Positions 17,249 through 26,989 of a stretch of 64,000 nt of DNA are shown here, piece after piece. The stretch's first letter is position 1. The number at the start of each line of letters is the position of its first letter. The stretch covers positions 2,170,001-2,234,000 of the forward strand of contig OY782766.1 in the NCBI GenBank assembly GCA_963678235.1. The letters run 5' to 3'. A program made the translations under genes and the position numbers. The stretch comes from JABMQB01 sp963678235 (GTDB taxonomy: Bacteria > Bacteroidota > Bacteroidia > Bacteroidales > Prolixibacteraceae). The notes under the pieces were generated by a model. That model ran no database searches. It was not told the origin of the DNA and saw only the letters and a list, made by a program, of their open reading frames with translations.

Positions 17249-19171
17249 ATGGTGAATAAAATAACCAATTTTGCCGAGTACCTACAGAAATACAAAGAGA
17301 GTGTTGCCGATCCTGAAGGATTTTGGGCAGGTATTGCTGAAGCCAATTTTTGGCGTAAAAAGTATGACAAAGTTCTTGACTGGAGTTTTGAAGGTGAAAA
17401 CGCCCCAAATGTCAATTGGTTTGTAAATGGGAAATTAAATATTACCGAAAATATTTTTGAACGCAACATGTTCATGAGAAAAGACCAGGTTGCAATTATC
17501 TGGGAGCCCAACGATCCAAAAGAAAAAGAAATTAGACTTACCTACGGAGAGTTATTTGTAAAAGTACAGGAATTTGCAAACGGGCTAATTAAACTGGGCG
17601 TAAAAAAAGGCGACACTGTTGCCCTGTACCTTCCAATGGTACCGGAACTTGCAATTGCCATGCTGGCTTGTGCCAGAATTGGTGCGATCCACTCAATAAT
17701 TTTTGCCGGATTCTCTGCCACTGCTTTGGCCGATCGGGTAAACGATGCCAAATCAAAAGTGATTATTACTTCTGACGGAGGTTATCGTGGAACTAAAACA
17801 ATCCCGCTTAAAGCAATTGCCGATGAAGCAGCAACTTTATGCCCACACGTTACCGATATGATTGTTCTTAAAAGAACAGGTGAAGACATTAACTTTATTG
17901 AAGGCCGAGACATATGGTGGGACGATGTAATTGCAGATGTTAGCAAAGAAAATGTTGCCGAAGTAATGGATGCCGAAGATATATTGTTTATACTATATAC
18001 TTCTGGATCTACTGGAAAACCAAAAGGTGTAGTTCACACCACTGCTGGTTATATGGTGTATGCGGAGTATACCTTTAAAAATGTTTTCCAATACAACGAT
18101 GGGGATGTTTATTGGTGTACTGCCGATATTGGCTGGGTAACCGGGCATTCATACATTGTTTACGGCCCTCTTTTAACAGGTGCAACTTCCATTATGTTTG
18201 AAGGCGTTCCGACCTGGCCCGATGCCGGAAGGTTCTGGGAAGTTGTTGAAAAATATAAAGTTAACCAATTCTATACTGCCCCAACTGCAATCAGGGCATT
18301 AGTTGCTCAGGGTGACGAGTGGGTTACAAAATACGATTTAAGTTCATTGCGCGTATTAGGAACCGTAGGTGAACCAATAAACGAAGAAGCATGGCGCTGG
18401 TACCACGACCTTGTTGGTGGCGGACGATGCCCAATTGTTGACACTTGGTGGCAAACCGAGACTGGTGGAATTATGATTACCCCTTTGGCAGGAATTACTC
18501 CAACCAAACCATCACTGGCTACACTTCCACTGCCAGGAATACAACCGATCTTGGTTGATCCGGAAGGTAACGAACTAAAAGGAAACAGTGTGGAAGGTAT
18601 TTTATGCATCAAACATCCATGGCCTGGAATGTTACGCACAACCTACGGCGATCATGCAAGATGCTACCAAACCTATTTCTCTGCATTTAAAGGTCTGTAT
18701 TTAACCGGAGATGGTGCAAAACGGGACGAAGAAGGTTACTATCGGATTATTGGCCGTATTGACGACGTAATCAACGTTTCAGGACACAGGATTGGAACTG
18801 CCGAGGTGGAAGATGCGATAAACCAGCATCCAAAGGTTAATGAATCAGCTGTTGTTGGTTATCCACACGATATTAAAGGTGCAGGAATTTATGCCTATGT
18901 TATTTGCGATGACCTTACTGATGAAGAAATGTCAACTATTGAACAGGAAATCCGTGCAACTGTAACCAAATATATTGGACCTATTGCAAAACCAGATAAA
19001 ATCCAAATTGTTAACGGGCTTCCTAAAACACGGTCAGGAAAAATCATGCGCCGGATCTTGCGTAAAATCGGTGAAGGTGATGCCACTAACCTTGGAGATA
19101 CTTCTACCCTACTCGATCCGGGAGTTGTTGACCAGATTATTGATGGAGCCAAAGTTGAAGTTAAACGATAA
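17249..19171 (+). CDS. acs: Acetyl-CoA synthetase (AMP-forming)
   Basis: 640 residues, the usual length of AcsA. It makes acetyl-CoA from acetate, ATP and CoA through acetyl-AMP. Motifs: YTSGSTGKPKGVVHTT (P-loop, near residue 250), DTWWQTETGG, LTGDGAKRDEEGYYRIIGRIDDVINVSGHR, and the C-terminal PKTRSGKIMRR with catalytic lysine K598. In characterised Acs enzymes this lysine is acetylated by a GNAT enzyme and deacetylated by a sirtuin; both enzyme types occur a few genes downstream here. A terminator follows directly, before the OFA-type transporter. A long divergent regulatory region lies upstream. Confidence 0.95.
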   Translation: MVNKITNFAEYLQKYKESVADPEGFWAGIAEANFWRKKYDKVLDWSFEGENAPNVNWFVNGKLNITENIFERNMFMRKDQVAIIWEPNDPKEKEIRLTYGELFVKVQEFANGLIKLGVKKGDTVALYLPMVPELAIAMLACARIGAIHSIIFAGFSATALADRVNDAKSKVIITSDGGYRGTKTIPLKAIADEAATLCPHVTDMIVLKRTGEDINFIEGRDIWWDDVIADVSKENVAEVMDAEDILFILYTSGSTGKPKGVVHTTAGYMVYAEYTFKNVFQYNDGDVYWCTADIGWVTGHSYIVYGPLLTGATSIMFEGVPTWPDAGRFWEVVEKYKVNQFYTAPTAIRALVAQGDEWVTKYDLSSLRVLGTVGEPINEEAWRWYHDLVGGGRCPIVDTWWQTETGGIMITPLAGITPTKPSLATLPLPGIQPILVDPEGNELKGNSVEGILCIKHPWPGMLRTTYGDHARCYQTYFSAFKGLYLTGDGAKRDEEGYYRIIGRIDDVINVSGHRIGTAEVEDAINQHPKVNESAVVGYPHDIKGAGIYAYVICDDLTDEEMSTIEQEIRATVTKYIGPIAKPDKIQIVNGLPKTRSGKIMRRILRKIGEGDATNLGDTSTLLDPGVVDQIIDGAKVEVKR

Positions 19172-19193
19172 TTTCCTTTATATAATAAGAAAG

Positions 19194-19225
19194 CATCCTC
19201 CATAAAAGAGGATGTTTTCATTTTC
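19194..19225 (+). terminator. Intrinsic terminator after acs
   Basis: Stem CATCCTC / GAGGATG (7 bp) with loop CATAAAA, followed by TTTTCATTTTC. It lies 22 bp after the acs stop and 25 bp before the next ATG. Confidence 0.7.
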
Positions 19226-19249
19226 AACCTTTCTTAAAAAAACCAAAAT

Positions 19250-20494
19250 ATGAATACACAAAAAGTACAAAATAGAGGATTTGTCGTTCTTGGAGCAATC
19301 CTAATTCAACTGGCATTAGGCGCAATATACGCATGGTCAGTTTTTACACCTTCGCTTACCGGAGCCGGATGGGCGAAATCTGAAACCCAGTGGGTATTTG
19401 CCATTGGCTTAGCTTCATTTGCTGTGTTTATGGTATTTTCAGGCAGAAAATTGGCGACAGTAGGACCTCAAAAATTAACCATTTTGGGTGGTATCATCCT
19501 TGGTGCAGGTTACCTGCTCGCTGGATTGTTTGGAGGAACAAACTTTTGGGCACTAACACTCCTTCTAGGACTTGTTGGAGGTGCCGGAATTGGAGTTGCT
19601 TATGTTGTGCCTATTGCAGTCGGAATGCGTTGGTTTCCCGATAAAAAAGGAATGATAACAGGTCTTGCAGTTGCAGGATTTGGATTCGGCGCTATGATTT
19701 GGGTAAAACTTGCAGGCTCGTGGGGGCATTTAATTGAAAACCTTGGTTTGTCAACCACCTTTACCATCTACGGAATAGCATTTATTGCAATGGTAGTAAT
19801 TGGGGGCATTTGGATGAAATTCCCTCCGGCAGGATGGCTACCTAAAGGATATGAAGAGAAAAGTACTGGTGCTGCCAAAGCAGATAGTATTAATTTTAGT
19901 AGCAAACAAATGCTGGGAAAAGTACAGTTCTACCTCATCTTTTTAACTTTCGTATTTAGTGCAGGGGCAGGTTTAATGTCGATTGGATTAATGAAACTAT
20001 ATCCGATGGATGCCCTTCAGGCAAATGGATTAAGCGCCGTTGAAGCTAGTGCTATCGCCGGAACGGCTATTGCTGTTTTCTTTTCTCTGGCAAACGGGTT
20101 AGGTCGCATACTATGGGGTATGCTTAGTGATAAGCTCGGAAGAAAAACATCTATTTTAATAATGACTGCAACTCAGGGAATTTTAGTGATTGCGTTCACC
20201 TATATGGCGGGGCATGAATACTTGTTGTACTTAGGTGCTACTTTAATAGGTTTTAATTTTGGTGGCAACTTCGCATTGTTCCCAACAATTACTGCTGATA
20301 CATTTGGTGCTAAAAATGTTGGACAAAATTACCCATTTGTGTTCCTGGCATATGGTGTGGGCGGAATTTTAGGACCTATTCTTGGCGGTAAAATGGGGGA
20401 CTTGAATAATTTTGCCTTAGCATTTACCATTTCCGGGGTAGCCGTTTTAATCGGAACGATTCTCATTTTCTTTGTAAAACCTGCAAAAGAATAA
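19250..20494 (+). CDS. MFS transporter, OFA (oxalate/formate antiporter) family
   Basis: 414 residues with about twelve membrane spans. The opening LGAILIQLALGAIYAWSVFTPSL is the OFA-family signature, and GRILWGMLSDKLGRKTSI is the MFS loop motif. Family members carry small carboxylates such as oxalate, formate, lactate or pyruvate across the inner membrane. The position directly after acetyl-CoA synthetase suggests a short-chain carboxylate, possibly acetate, as substrate (inference). The gene is separated from acs by a terminator, so expression may be only partly linked. Confidence 0.85.
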   Translation: MNTQKVQNRGFVVLGAILIQLALGAIYAWSVFTPSLTGAGWAKSETQWVFAIGLASFAVFMVFSGRKLATVGPQKLTILGGIILGAGYLLAGLFGGTNFWALTLLLGLVGGAGIGVAYVVPIAVGMRWFPDKKGMITGLAVAGFGFGAMIWVKLAGSWGHLIENLGLSTTFTIYGIAFIAMVVIGGIWMKFPPAGWLPKGYEEKSTGAAKADSINFSSKQMLGKVQFYLIFLTFVFSAGAGLMSIGLMKLYPMDALQANGLSAVEASAIAGTAIAVFFSLANGLGRILWGMLSDKLGRKTSILIMTATQGILVIAFTYMAGHEYLLYLGATLIGFNFGGNFALFPTITADTFGAKNVGQNYPFVFLAYGVGGILGPILGGKMGDLNNFALAFTISGVAVLIGTILIFFVKPAKE

Positions 20495-20855
20495 AAGCAT
20501 AGCCAAATCAAACTCAAACAATACATTAAAAGCATTCATTTTCCTGATGGGTGCTTTTTATGGTTAAATAGGGAGAAAATAATCCTTATTATCTACACGC
20601 TTCATCTATAATGATTATATATAAAGAAGATTCTAAATGTTCTACAACAATTTTTCATCCAATATTAGTGCCATCCAACACTTGTTAATCACACAAAACA
20701 CTGAATTTGTGCTTATTATGAATTTTTATCAAACAAGCAACCTGTTGGGTTGAATTTTCAATTATGAGTTTTTTAGCTAATTTGTAGTCATAAATCAACA
20801 ACTTAGTATGGGCACTCAAATTTAGCAATGCCCAAAAACCCAAAAACTTAAAACC
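20495..20855. other. Intergenic region upstream of the ADP-forming synthetase
   Basis: 361 bp without a gene. It holds a weak terminator near 20528-20559 and a small inverted repeat CAACC-TGTT-GGGTTG near 20740. A TAATTTG near 20780 is one base short of the -7 consensus. Nothing else is recognised. Confidence 0.4.
20528..20559 (+). terminator. Weak terminator after the OFA transporter
   Basis: Outer stem AAAAGCA / TGCTTTT with an imperfect inner TCA/TGA pairing, followed by a short T run. Plausible but with a bulged stem. Confidence 0.4.
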
Positions 20856-23552
20856 ATGGCGATAAAAAAGTTAAACAGCATTTTCCGTCCTAAGAGAATT
20901 GCGCTAATTGGCGTATCGAATAACCCTAGTAGTGTTGGAGGCATAACCCTGAGAAATCTAGTTGGAGGGGGATTCAATGGGGTTGTCTATCCGGTTAATC
21001 CCAAAAGGGAGGCTGTACTTGGAATCCCATGTTTTCCCGATGTAAAAAGTTTGCCTAAAACACCCGATTTAGCAGTTATTATGACATCTGCCAAATTTGT
21101 TCCCCAGCTAATCAGGGAATGTGGCGAAGCTGGCATACACGGTATAATTATCATGTCAGCAGGATTTAAGGAGTCCGGTGAAGAAGGTAAAAAACTCGAA
21201 GCACAGGTGTTGGCTGAAAAATCTAAATTCCCGGATATGCGGGTTATTGGACCAAACTGCCTTGGAATACTTGTCCCAGGATTAAATATGAACGTAAGTT
21301 TTGCCGATGGAATGCCCAAGAAAGGTCATGTGGCATTTATTTCACAATCCGGGGCTTTATGTACTTCTGTTCTGGATTGGGCATATGAGGCAAACATAGG
21401 GTTCTCTTATTTTGTATCTATTGGTAATTCAATGGACGTCAATTTTGGCGACCTGATTGATTATTTTGGGCAGGATCCATCCACGAAGTCCATTGTCCTA
21501 TATGTTGAATCTCTTTCAAATGCACGAACCTTTATGTCGGCTGCAAGGGCATTCGCACGCGAAAAACCAATTATCGTATACAAATCAGGGCGATTCCCCG
21601 AGTCGGCAGCTGCGGCAGCTTCACATACAGGAGCTCTGGCATCGGAAGATTCAATCTACGATGCAGTATTCAGAAGAGCAGGTTTGGCAAGGGTTTACGA
21701 CTTTGGAAATATCTTTGACTTTACCGATTTGGTTGGTCGAAAACGAGTTCCACGGGGATCAAAACTTGCCATGGTAACCAACGCAGGTGGACCAGGTGTT
21801 ATGGCAACCGACTCCTTAATTTCTATGGGAGGGCAATTAGTAAACTTTTCGGAAGAAACAATGCAAAAACTCAACGATTATCTTCCTCCGTTTTGGTCGC
21901 ATGGCAACCCTGTTGATGTGCTTGGGGATGCAACCCCCGAACGTTTTGCGAAATCAACTGAAATTGTTTTGGAAGATAAAGGTGTGGATGCAGTTCTGGT
22001 ATTGTTAACACCACAGGCAATGACAGCACCAACTGAAACGGCTCAGGCAATTGCCGACATTGCCAAAAAAACTTCAAAAACAATTATGGCTGCTTGGCTT
22101 GGTGGCGCTTCTATGAAGGAAGGTATGTCCATCTTCAACCAGGCAGGAATTGCCGCATATAGCACTCCTGAGCAAGCAATCAGGGCATTTATGACGCTGG
22201 CCGACTATTCCAAAAACCTGGAACTAATTTATGAAACTCCAAAAGAAGTCCCTCTTTCGTTTTCTTACGACAGGGACGAGCTGAAAAAGAAATACCTGAA
22301 AGATGTTTTCCCTAAAGCAAAAATTTTGAACGAGGATGATTCTAAAATGCTCGTTAACGATTATGGAATTGACACTACCCACCCCGCCCCGGCAGCAACA
22401 GAAGATGAAGCTGTAAAAATCGCTGAGCAAAAAGGTTATCCGGTAGTTCTTAAAATATATTCTCCGGATATTACTCACAAATCGGATGTTGGCGGTGTTG
22501 CATTAAACATCGAAAACGAAGAAATGGTACGGGCAACATTCCGGAACATGGTAAAATCGGCTGCTGAGAAAGTACCAGGAGCCAGAATCGACGGGGTTAC
22601 CATACAAAAAATGGTAGACACAAAGGATGCCGTTGAACTCATCGTTGGAATTAAAAAAGACCCGGTATTCGGTACTGTAATGCTCATCGGGATGGGTGGA
22701 ACAACCGCCGAATTATTTAAAGACAAGCGCCTGGAATTTCCTCCATTGAATGAAAAGCTTGCAATGCAAATGTTACAATCACTTCAGATTTATCCTTTAT
22801 TGAAGGGCTGGAGAGGCGATAAACCTAAAAATATTAATAAACTTATTGAAGTGCTCATCAGGATGTCTTATTTAGCAGCAGATTATCCTGAGATACTGGA
22901 ACTGGACATCAACCCATTAATTGTTTCCCCAACGGACGTGATGGCCCTGGATGCCCGAATTGTTGTGGATGAAGAATTACTTGTGAAACCGGCAAGGGAT
23001 TATTCTCACTTGATATTAAGGCCATATCCGGAAAGTTTGATAAAAAAATCGCAAATAAAAGATGGCACCAACATTTTGTTGCGGCCAATTAAACCTGAAG
23101 ATGAACCAATGTGGCTTCAATTACTTGGAAGTTGTTCAAAAGAATCAATTTACCATCGGTTCAGGTACGATTTTTATTTTGATTCGCATGAGGTGGCATC
23201 CCAGTTCTGCTTTATCGATTATAGCCGGGAGATTGCAATCGTTGCAGAAGTTGAAGTTGAAGGTAAAAAGAAACTCATTGGTGTGGGCCGCTTAATTGCC
23301 GATCCCGATGTTGAAGTGATGGAATATGCCATACTGATTACCGATGAATGGCAGAAAAAAGAGTTAGGATACATATTAACCGAATACTGTATGAACATTG
23401 CGGCAAACAGAGGGGTTAAACGTTTGGCAGCAGAAACCACAAAAGATAATAAACCAATGATTGCTGTTTTCAGGAAATTAAACTTTAAAATCAGGTTCAA
23501 TGAAGATACCACAGTCTCGGTCCATAAAGACCTATCTGACGAGGATCTTTAA
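20856..23552 (+). CDS. ADP-forming acyl-CoA synthetase fused to GNAT acetyltransferase (Pat-like architecture)
   Basis: 898 residues. Order of domains: CoA-binding Rossmann domain (about 1-130, IALIGVSNNPSSVGG), two succinyl-CoA ligase-like domains (about 150-460), ATP-grasp (about 485-710, KGYPVVLKIYSPDITHKSDVGG), and a C-terminal GNAT domain (about 735-890, ILLRPIKPEDEPMW ... VEYAILITDEW-like). The same architecture is found in Pat/YfiQ protein acetyltransferases that inactivate Acs. The phospho-acceptor histidine is present here (H257 in AASHTGALASEDS), so the ligase half may be catalytically active, forming ATP from acetyl-CoA. It lies between an OFA transporter and a sirtuin, close to acs. 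Whether its main role is metabolic, regulatory or both cannot be told from sequence. Confidence 0.85.
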   Translation: MAIKKLNSIFRPKRIALIGVSNNPSSVGGITLRNLVGGGFNGVVYPVNPKREAVLGIPCFPDVKSLPKTPDLAVIMTSAKFVPQLIRECGEAGIHGIIIMSAGFKESGEEGKKLEAQVLAEKSKFPDMRVIGPNCLGILVPGLNMNVSFADGMPKKGHVAFISQSGALCTSVLDWAYEANIGFSYFVSIGNSMDVNFGDLIDYFGQDPSTKSIVLYVESLSNARTFMSAARAFAREKPIIVYKSGRFPESAAAAASHTGALASEDSIYDAVFRRAGLARVYDFGNIFDFTDLVGRKRVPRGSKLAMVTNAGGPGVMATDSLISMGGQLVNFSEETMQKLNDYLPPFWSHGNPVDVLGDATPERFAKSTEIVLEDKGVDAVLVLLTPQAMTAPTETAQAIADIAKKTSKTIMAAWLGGASMKEGMSIFNQAGIAAYSTPEQAIRAFMTLADYSKNLELIYETPKEVPLSFSYDRDELKKKYLKDVFPKAKILNEDDSKMLVNDYGIDTTHPAPAATEDEAVKIAEQKGYPVVLKIYSPDITHKSDVGGVALNIENEEMVRATFRNMVKSAAEKVPGARIDGVTIQKMVDTKDAVELIVGIKKDPVFGTVMLIGMGGTTAELFKDKRLEFPPLNEKLAMQMLQSLQIYPLLKGWRGDKPKNINKLIEVLIRMSYLAADYPEILELDINPLIVSPTDVMALDARIVVDEELLVKPARDYSHLILRPYPESLIKKSQIKDGTNILLRPIKPEDEPMWLQLLGSCSKESIYHRFRYDFYFDSHEVASQFCFIDYSREIAIVAEVEVEGKKKLIGVGRLIADPDVEVMEYAILITDEWQKKELGYILTEYCMNIAANRGVKRLAAETTKDNKPMIAVFRKLNFKIRFNEDTTVSVHKDLSDEDL

Positions 23553-23586
23553 ACCTTAAGTATAATTAATCAATTTTTTCAATAAT

Positions 23587-23616
23587 TTCCCAACAGTTAT
23601 CGCTGTTGGGAATTTT
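23587..23616 (+). terminator. Intrinsic terminator between synthetase-GNAT and sirtuin genes
   Basis: Perfect 10-bp stem TTCCCAACAG / CTGTTGGGAA, loop TTATCG, followed by TTTT. It ends 12 bp before the sirtuin ATG, so read-through or an overlapping promoter would be needed for sirtuin expression. Confidence 0.8.
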
Positions 23617-23628
23617 ACTGAATACCGG

Positions 23629-24372
23629 ATGGATATTAAAAAGATAGAGGAAGCAGCTTTACTCATCAGGAAATCGAAATATACGGTTGCCTTTACGGGC
23701 GCGGGGATTTCTGTTGCAAGCGGCATTCCTCCTTTCAGAGGAAAAGACGGTTTGTGGACAACCCACCATCCTATTTTTTTGGAGATTGATTTCTTTAATA
23801 AAAAGCCACTTCAATCCTGGATCAAAATCAAGGAAATATTCTACGATAAGCTAAAAGATGCAAAACCAAATGTAGGGCATCACATTTTAGCAAAAATGGA
23901 AAAAAGAAGTTTTCTTGAATCGATAATTACCCAGAATATTGACCATCTCCATCAACAAGCCGGAAATAGATATGTTTATGAGATTCACGGTACATATCGG
24001 CAATTGGTTTGCACAGAATGCAACTCAGAATACGACATAAGTTTTGCCAATCTTGATTTTCTCCCACCTACTTGTTATGTATGTAAGGGAATTTTAAAAC
24101 CAGACATGGTATTTTTTAACGAAGCAATTCCGACTTTTGCAAAAAACCGTTCCTTTTCGGAAGCCGAAAAAGCAGACGTATTCCTTATTATTGGCACAAA
24201 TGCTGAAGTGATGCCAGCCGCAGAAATACCTGAAGTTGCAAAGAAAACCGGGGCAAAAATTATTGAGATAAATATCAAAAAATCACAACTTACCGATTCC
24301 ATTACCGATATCTACCTGGAAGGTAAAGCAAGTGAAATTTTATTAAAACTTGGAGAATATTTGTATTTGTAA
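23629..24372 (+). CDS. Sir2-family NAD-dependent protein deacylase
   Basis: 247 residues. NAD-binding GAGISVASGIPPFRG (about 24-38), TQNIDHLHQQAG, catalytic H120 in YEIHGT, and a zinc ribbon of two pairs: C128/C131 and C149/C152. It removes acyl groups from lysines, consuming NAD+ and giving O-acyl-ADP-ribose, in the cytoplasm. In bacteria a main target is the acetylated catalytic lysine of Acs. The neighbourhood (Acs and a Pat-like fusion upstream, phosphotransacetylase convergent 2 bp downstream) supports a role in acetyl-CoA metabolism. The HHPIF stretch replaces the usual long insert after the first motif, so acyl specificity is uncertain. Confidence 0.88.
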   Translation: MDIKKIEEAALLIRKSKYTVAFTGAGISVASGIPPFRGKDGLWTTHHPIFLEIDFFNKKPLQSWIKIKEIFYDKLKDAKPNVGHHILAKMEKRSFLESIITQNIDHLHQQAGNRYVYEIHGTYRQLVCTECNSEYDISFANLDFLPPTCYVCKGILKPDMVFFNEAIPTFAKNRSFSEAEKADVFLIIGTNAEVMPAAEIPEVAKKTGAKIIEINIKKSQLTDSITDIYLEGKASEILLKLGEYLYL

Positions 24373-24373
24373 T

Positions 24374-25414
24374 TTAGAAAACGTGTTCTTCTATTTTGAC
24401 TTCGGCTTTTGCTTTTGCCAATTCCTGTGCCTGATTTGCGGTAATTGCAGCCATCGTAATAATATCGCCAACCGAACAACCTCTTGATAAATCATTGATT
24501 GGAACCGACATACCCTGAAGGATTGGGCCAATAGCTTCTGCTTTTCCAAGGCGATGAACCAGGTTATAGCCAATATTGGCAGCTTCCAGATTAGGGAATA
24601 CAAGTATATTTGCCCTTCCCGCAACATCACTTCCAGGGGCTGTCATTTGAGCAACTTCCGGCATTATTGCCGCATCCAATTGCATTTCCCCATCAATTTT
24701 TAGGTCAGGAGCTAAACGGTTAGCAATTTTTGTTGCCCTCACCACTTTATCCACATTCGGGTGTGCTGCACTTCCTTTGGTCGAGAAACTAAGCATTGCA
24801 ACCCTTGGGTCCATACCTATCAAGGATTTGGCAGTATGGGCAGTTGTAATTGCAATCTCAGCAAGTTGGCGTTCAGTTGGATTAGGGATTACAGAACAAT
24901 CTGCAAAAATCAGCATTCCTTCGTACCCAAAATGAGGATCGTTCACAAACATCAGGAAAACACCAGAAACGGCTTTAGTTCCCGGTAATGGTTTTGCGAA
25001 CTGCAAAGCAGGCCTTAAAACCTCGGCGCTTGAACTTGTTGCCCCGGCAATAGCACCATCGGCATCGCCGTTCAAAATCATCATTGGAGCAAAATATAAA
25101 GGATCATCCAAAAGCCTGAATGCTTCTTTTTTTGTTAAACCCTTACCACTTCTTATTTCCAACATCATGTTGGCATACCAATTCCGGTAACGGTCTGTTT
25201 TATGATTTACAATAGTGGCTCCTTCAACAGAAACCCCAATTTCTTTTGCCGACTGTTTTATCTCTCTCTCATCTCCCAGCAAAATTAAATCTGCAATCTT
25301 CTCCTTGATGATAATCTCAACAGCCCTTAGTGTTCGTGCCTCATTTGCTTCAGGTAAAACAATCCGTTTCCTGTCTGCTTGGGCACTACTAATAACTCGC
25401 TTTATAAAATCCAT
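24374..25414 (-). CDS. pta: Phosphate acetyltransferase
   Basis: 346 residues, the single-domain form of Pta that interconverts acetyl-CoA and acetyl phosphate. Motifs: RIVLPEANEARTLRA at the start, GDADGAIAGATSSSAEVLRPAL, IFADCSVIPNPTERQLAEIA, and PNLEAANIGYNLVHRL. No acetate kinase gene is visible in the window, although ackA is often its partner. It converges with the sirtuin gene with only one base between stops. A -7 box lies 32 bp upstream. Confidence 0.9.
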   Translation of the reverse strand: MDFIKRVISSAQADRKRIVLPEANEARTLRAVEIIIKEKIADLILLGDEREIKQSAKEIGVSVEGATIVNHKTDRYRNWYANMMLEIRSGKGLTKKEAFRLLDDPLYFAPMMILNGDADGAIAGATSSSAEVLRPALQFAKPLPGTKAVSGVFLMFVNDPHFGYEGMLIFADCSVIPNPTERQLAEIAITTAHTAKSLIGMDPRVAMLSFSTKGSAAHPNVDKVVRATKIANRLAPDLKIDGEMQLDAAIMPEVAQMTAPGSDVAGRANILVFPNLEAANIGYNLVHRLGKAEAIGPILQGMSVPINDLSRGCSVGDIITMAAITANQAQELAKAKAEVKIEEHVF

Positions 25415-25445
25415 AAGGTTATTTCAGCATTTGCAAAAAACAGGG

Positions 25446-25453
25446 CAAAAATA
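25446..25453 (-). promoter_or_regulatory. Candidate -7 box for pta
   Basis: Minus-strand TATTTTTG fits TAnnTTTG and is 31 bp before the pta start. No clear -33 element was found. Confidence 0.4.
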
Positions 25454-25711
25454 GTTAAATAATCCTTCATCTCTTAATAATTATGAAATATTTCCTTAAC
25501 CAATTCTTTACATAGCGGATACATTCAAGTCGTAAAATATTTCTCACTTAAAACTATTTGATGCTAAGTCCCTAATTTTCACTAATTCAATTCGAATAAA
25601 ACTCATTATCCCTCCAATAAAGAATGTCAAAAATTGTGGCAAAATGAGTGTGTTAAAAAAAGTTAATGTTTGTTTTTGCTAAATAAAGATACCCCCCAAC
25701 GTGGCTCAGTT

Positions 25712-26965
25712 TTAATTGCCGTTCATAAACAATATCTCTTTTATTTTATCCATCCGGTTAAGGGCATAGGTAGCATTCTTTGCCTCATCTTTTGCTTCCA
25801 ACAAATACATGCGGTAAAAATTAAGCGCAAGGGTTTTATTATTGTTGTACTCTTCATAAGTGGTTGCTATTTCGAATAGCAACTCGAAATTAAAAGTATC
25901 CATTTCGTAGGCTTCTTTTAATGCTGCAATCGATTCTTCGTACTTCCGTTGCTGCCCCAGGATTTGCCCAAGGTGATGGTACATTTCTGGCAAATAATAT
26001 GGTGTTGATGCTTCAATTGCTGTTTTCATATAAGCCTCTGCAACTTCATGATTTGCAAGCTTTTTATACGACAAACTTGTATAGAACAAGGTGTATGGAT
26101 CATCCAATTTAAGTTGAATGCACTTTTCAAGTATTGACACAGCCTTTTCCCATTGGTCTGCAAAATAAAGGCTTATTCCATAATTTTTTAGTACATCGTA
26201 AGCAGAATCATTTTGTGCAAGGTATATGGAATAATTTTCGGCTGCATGGGCATATTGCTTTTTGCCAAAGTAATGGTTCGCACGTTTAAGCTGCAATTTT
26301 CCGTTTTCAGGGAAGTATTTTAACCCATTGAGGATTGTGCTTAATCCCATGCTATCCTGCTTTGCTTGGTAATATAATGTTGCGAGGTTTGAATAAGTAC
26401 CCAAATCATGGGGATTTTTCTCCAGCACATATTCATACAAGTTTATCGCCTTATTTTTATCCCTGCCAGTTTTAGTTATACAGTAAGCATATTGTTTGTT
26501 CCAATATATATTTGTGCTGTCAAGCGCATAAATTTGGTGGAATACGTCGTAGGCATCGCCATATTGATCAAGATTAATATACACCCTGCCCAGCTTACTC
26601 TTTAAAACCAGGTCATTGCCGGAAGCAATAACCGCCTGTCGATAATAAAATGCCGCTTGCGAATAATTGCCTAAAAGGGCGAGCGTTTCTCCAAGTTCAG
26701 CCAAAGTGACCGGGTTGTTTGGAGAGTAGTCCAAAGCTTTTTTGTAAGATTTTATTGAAGCTTCAAAATCGTTCAGTTTTGCATAAACCACTCCTTGTTT
26801 AAAATATAAATCACCATTAGGATTCGATGAAATTTCTTTTTGAAGAATGTTCAATGCATTTTCATATTCCTGGTTCAAAATAAGCAAGTCTATTTTTTGA
26901 CCACTTCCGCTTGTGGAAAATAAAAAGCCCACCAAGAATAGAATTATTGGTATACTATTTTTCAT
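25712..26965 (-). CDS. Tetratricopeptide-repeat periplasmic protein
   Basis: 417 residues from the ATG at 26965. The TTG at 26983 is rejected because the ATG starts a clean signal peptide (MKNSIPIILFLVGFLFS...). The mature part is at least nine TPR units of 34 residues (for example YFKQGVVYAKLNDFEASIKS, VTLAELGETLALLGNYSQAA), spanning nearly the whole chain. It has no enzymatic domain, so it most likely acts as a scaffold in the periplasm or at the outer membrane. It is the third gene of the blaI-blaR1 operon, 24 bp after the blaR1 stop, and therefore under the same predicted BlaI operator control. Its partner may be one of the TonB-domain proteins in this locus (inference). Confidence 0.8.
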   Translation of the reverse strand: MKNSIPIILFLVGFLFSTSGSGQKIDLLILNQEYENALNILQKEISSNPNGDLYFKQGVVYAKLNDFEASIKSYKKALDYSPNNPVTLAELGETLALLGNYSQAAFYYRQAVIASGNDLVLKSKLGRVYINLDQYGDAYDVFHQIYALDSTNIYWNKQYAYCITKTGRDKNKAINLYEYVLEKNPHDLGTYSNLATLYYQAKQDSMGLSTILNGLKYFPENGKLQLKRANHYFGKKQYAHAAENYSIYLAQNDSAYDVLKNYGISLYFADQWEKAVSILEKCIQLKLDDPYTLFYTSLSYKKLANHEVAEAYMKTAIEASTPYYLPEMYHHLGQILGQQRKYEESIAALKEAYEMDTFNFELLFEIATTYEEYNNNKTLALNFYRMYLLEAKDEAKNATYALNRMDKIKEILFMNGN

Positions 26966-26989
26966 AAATAATGTTTTAATCAATGCTAA

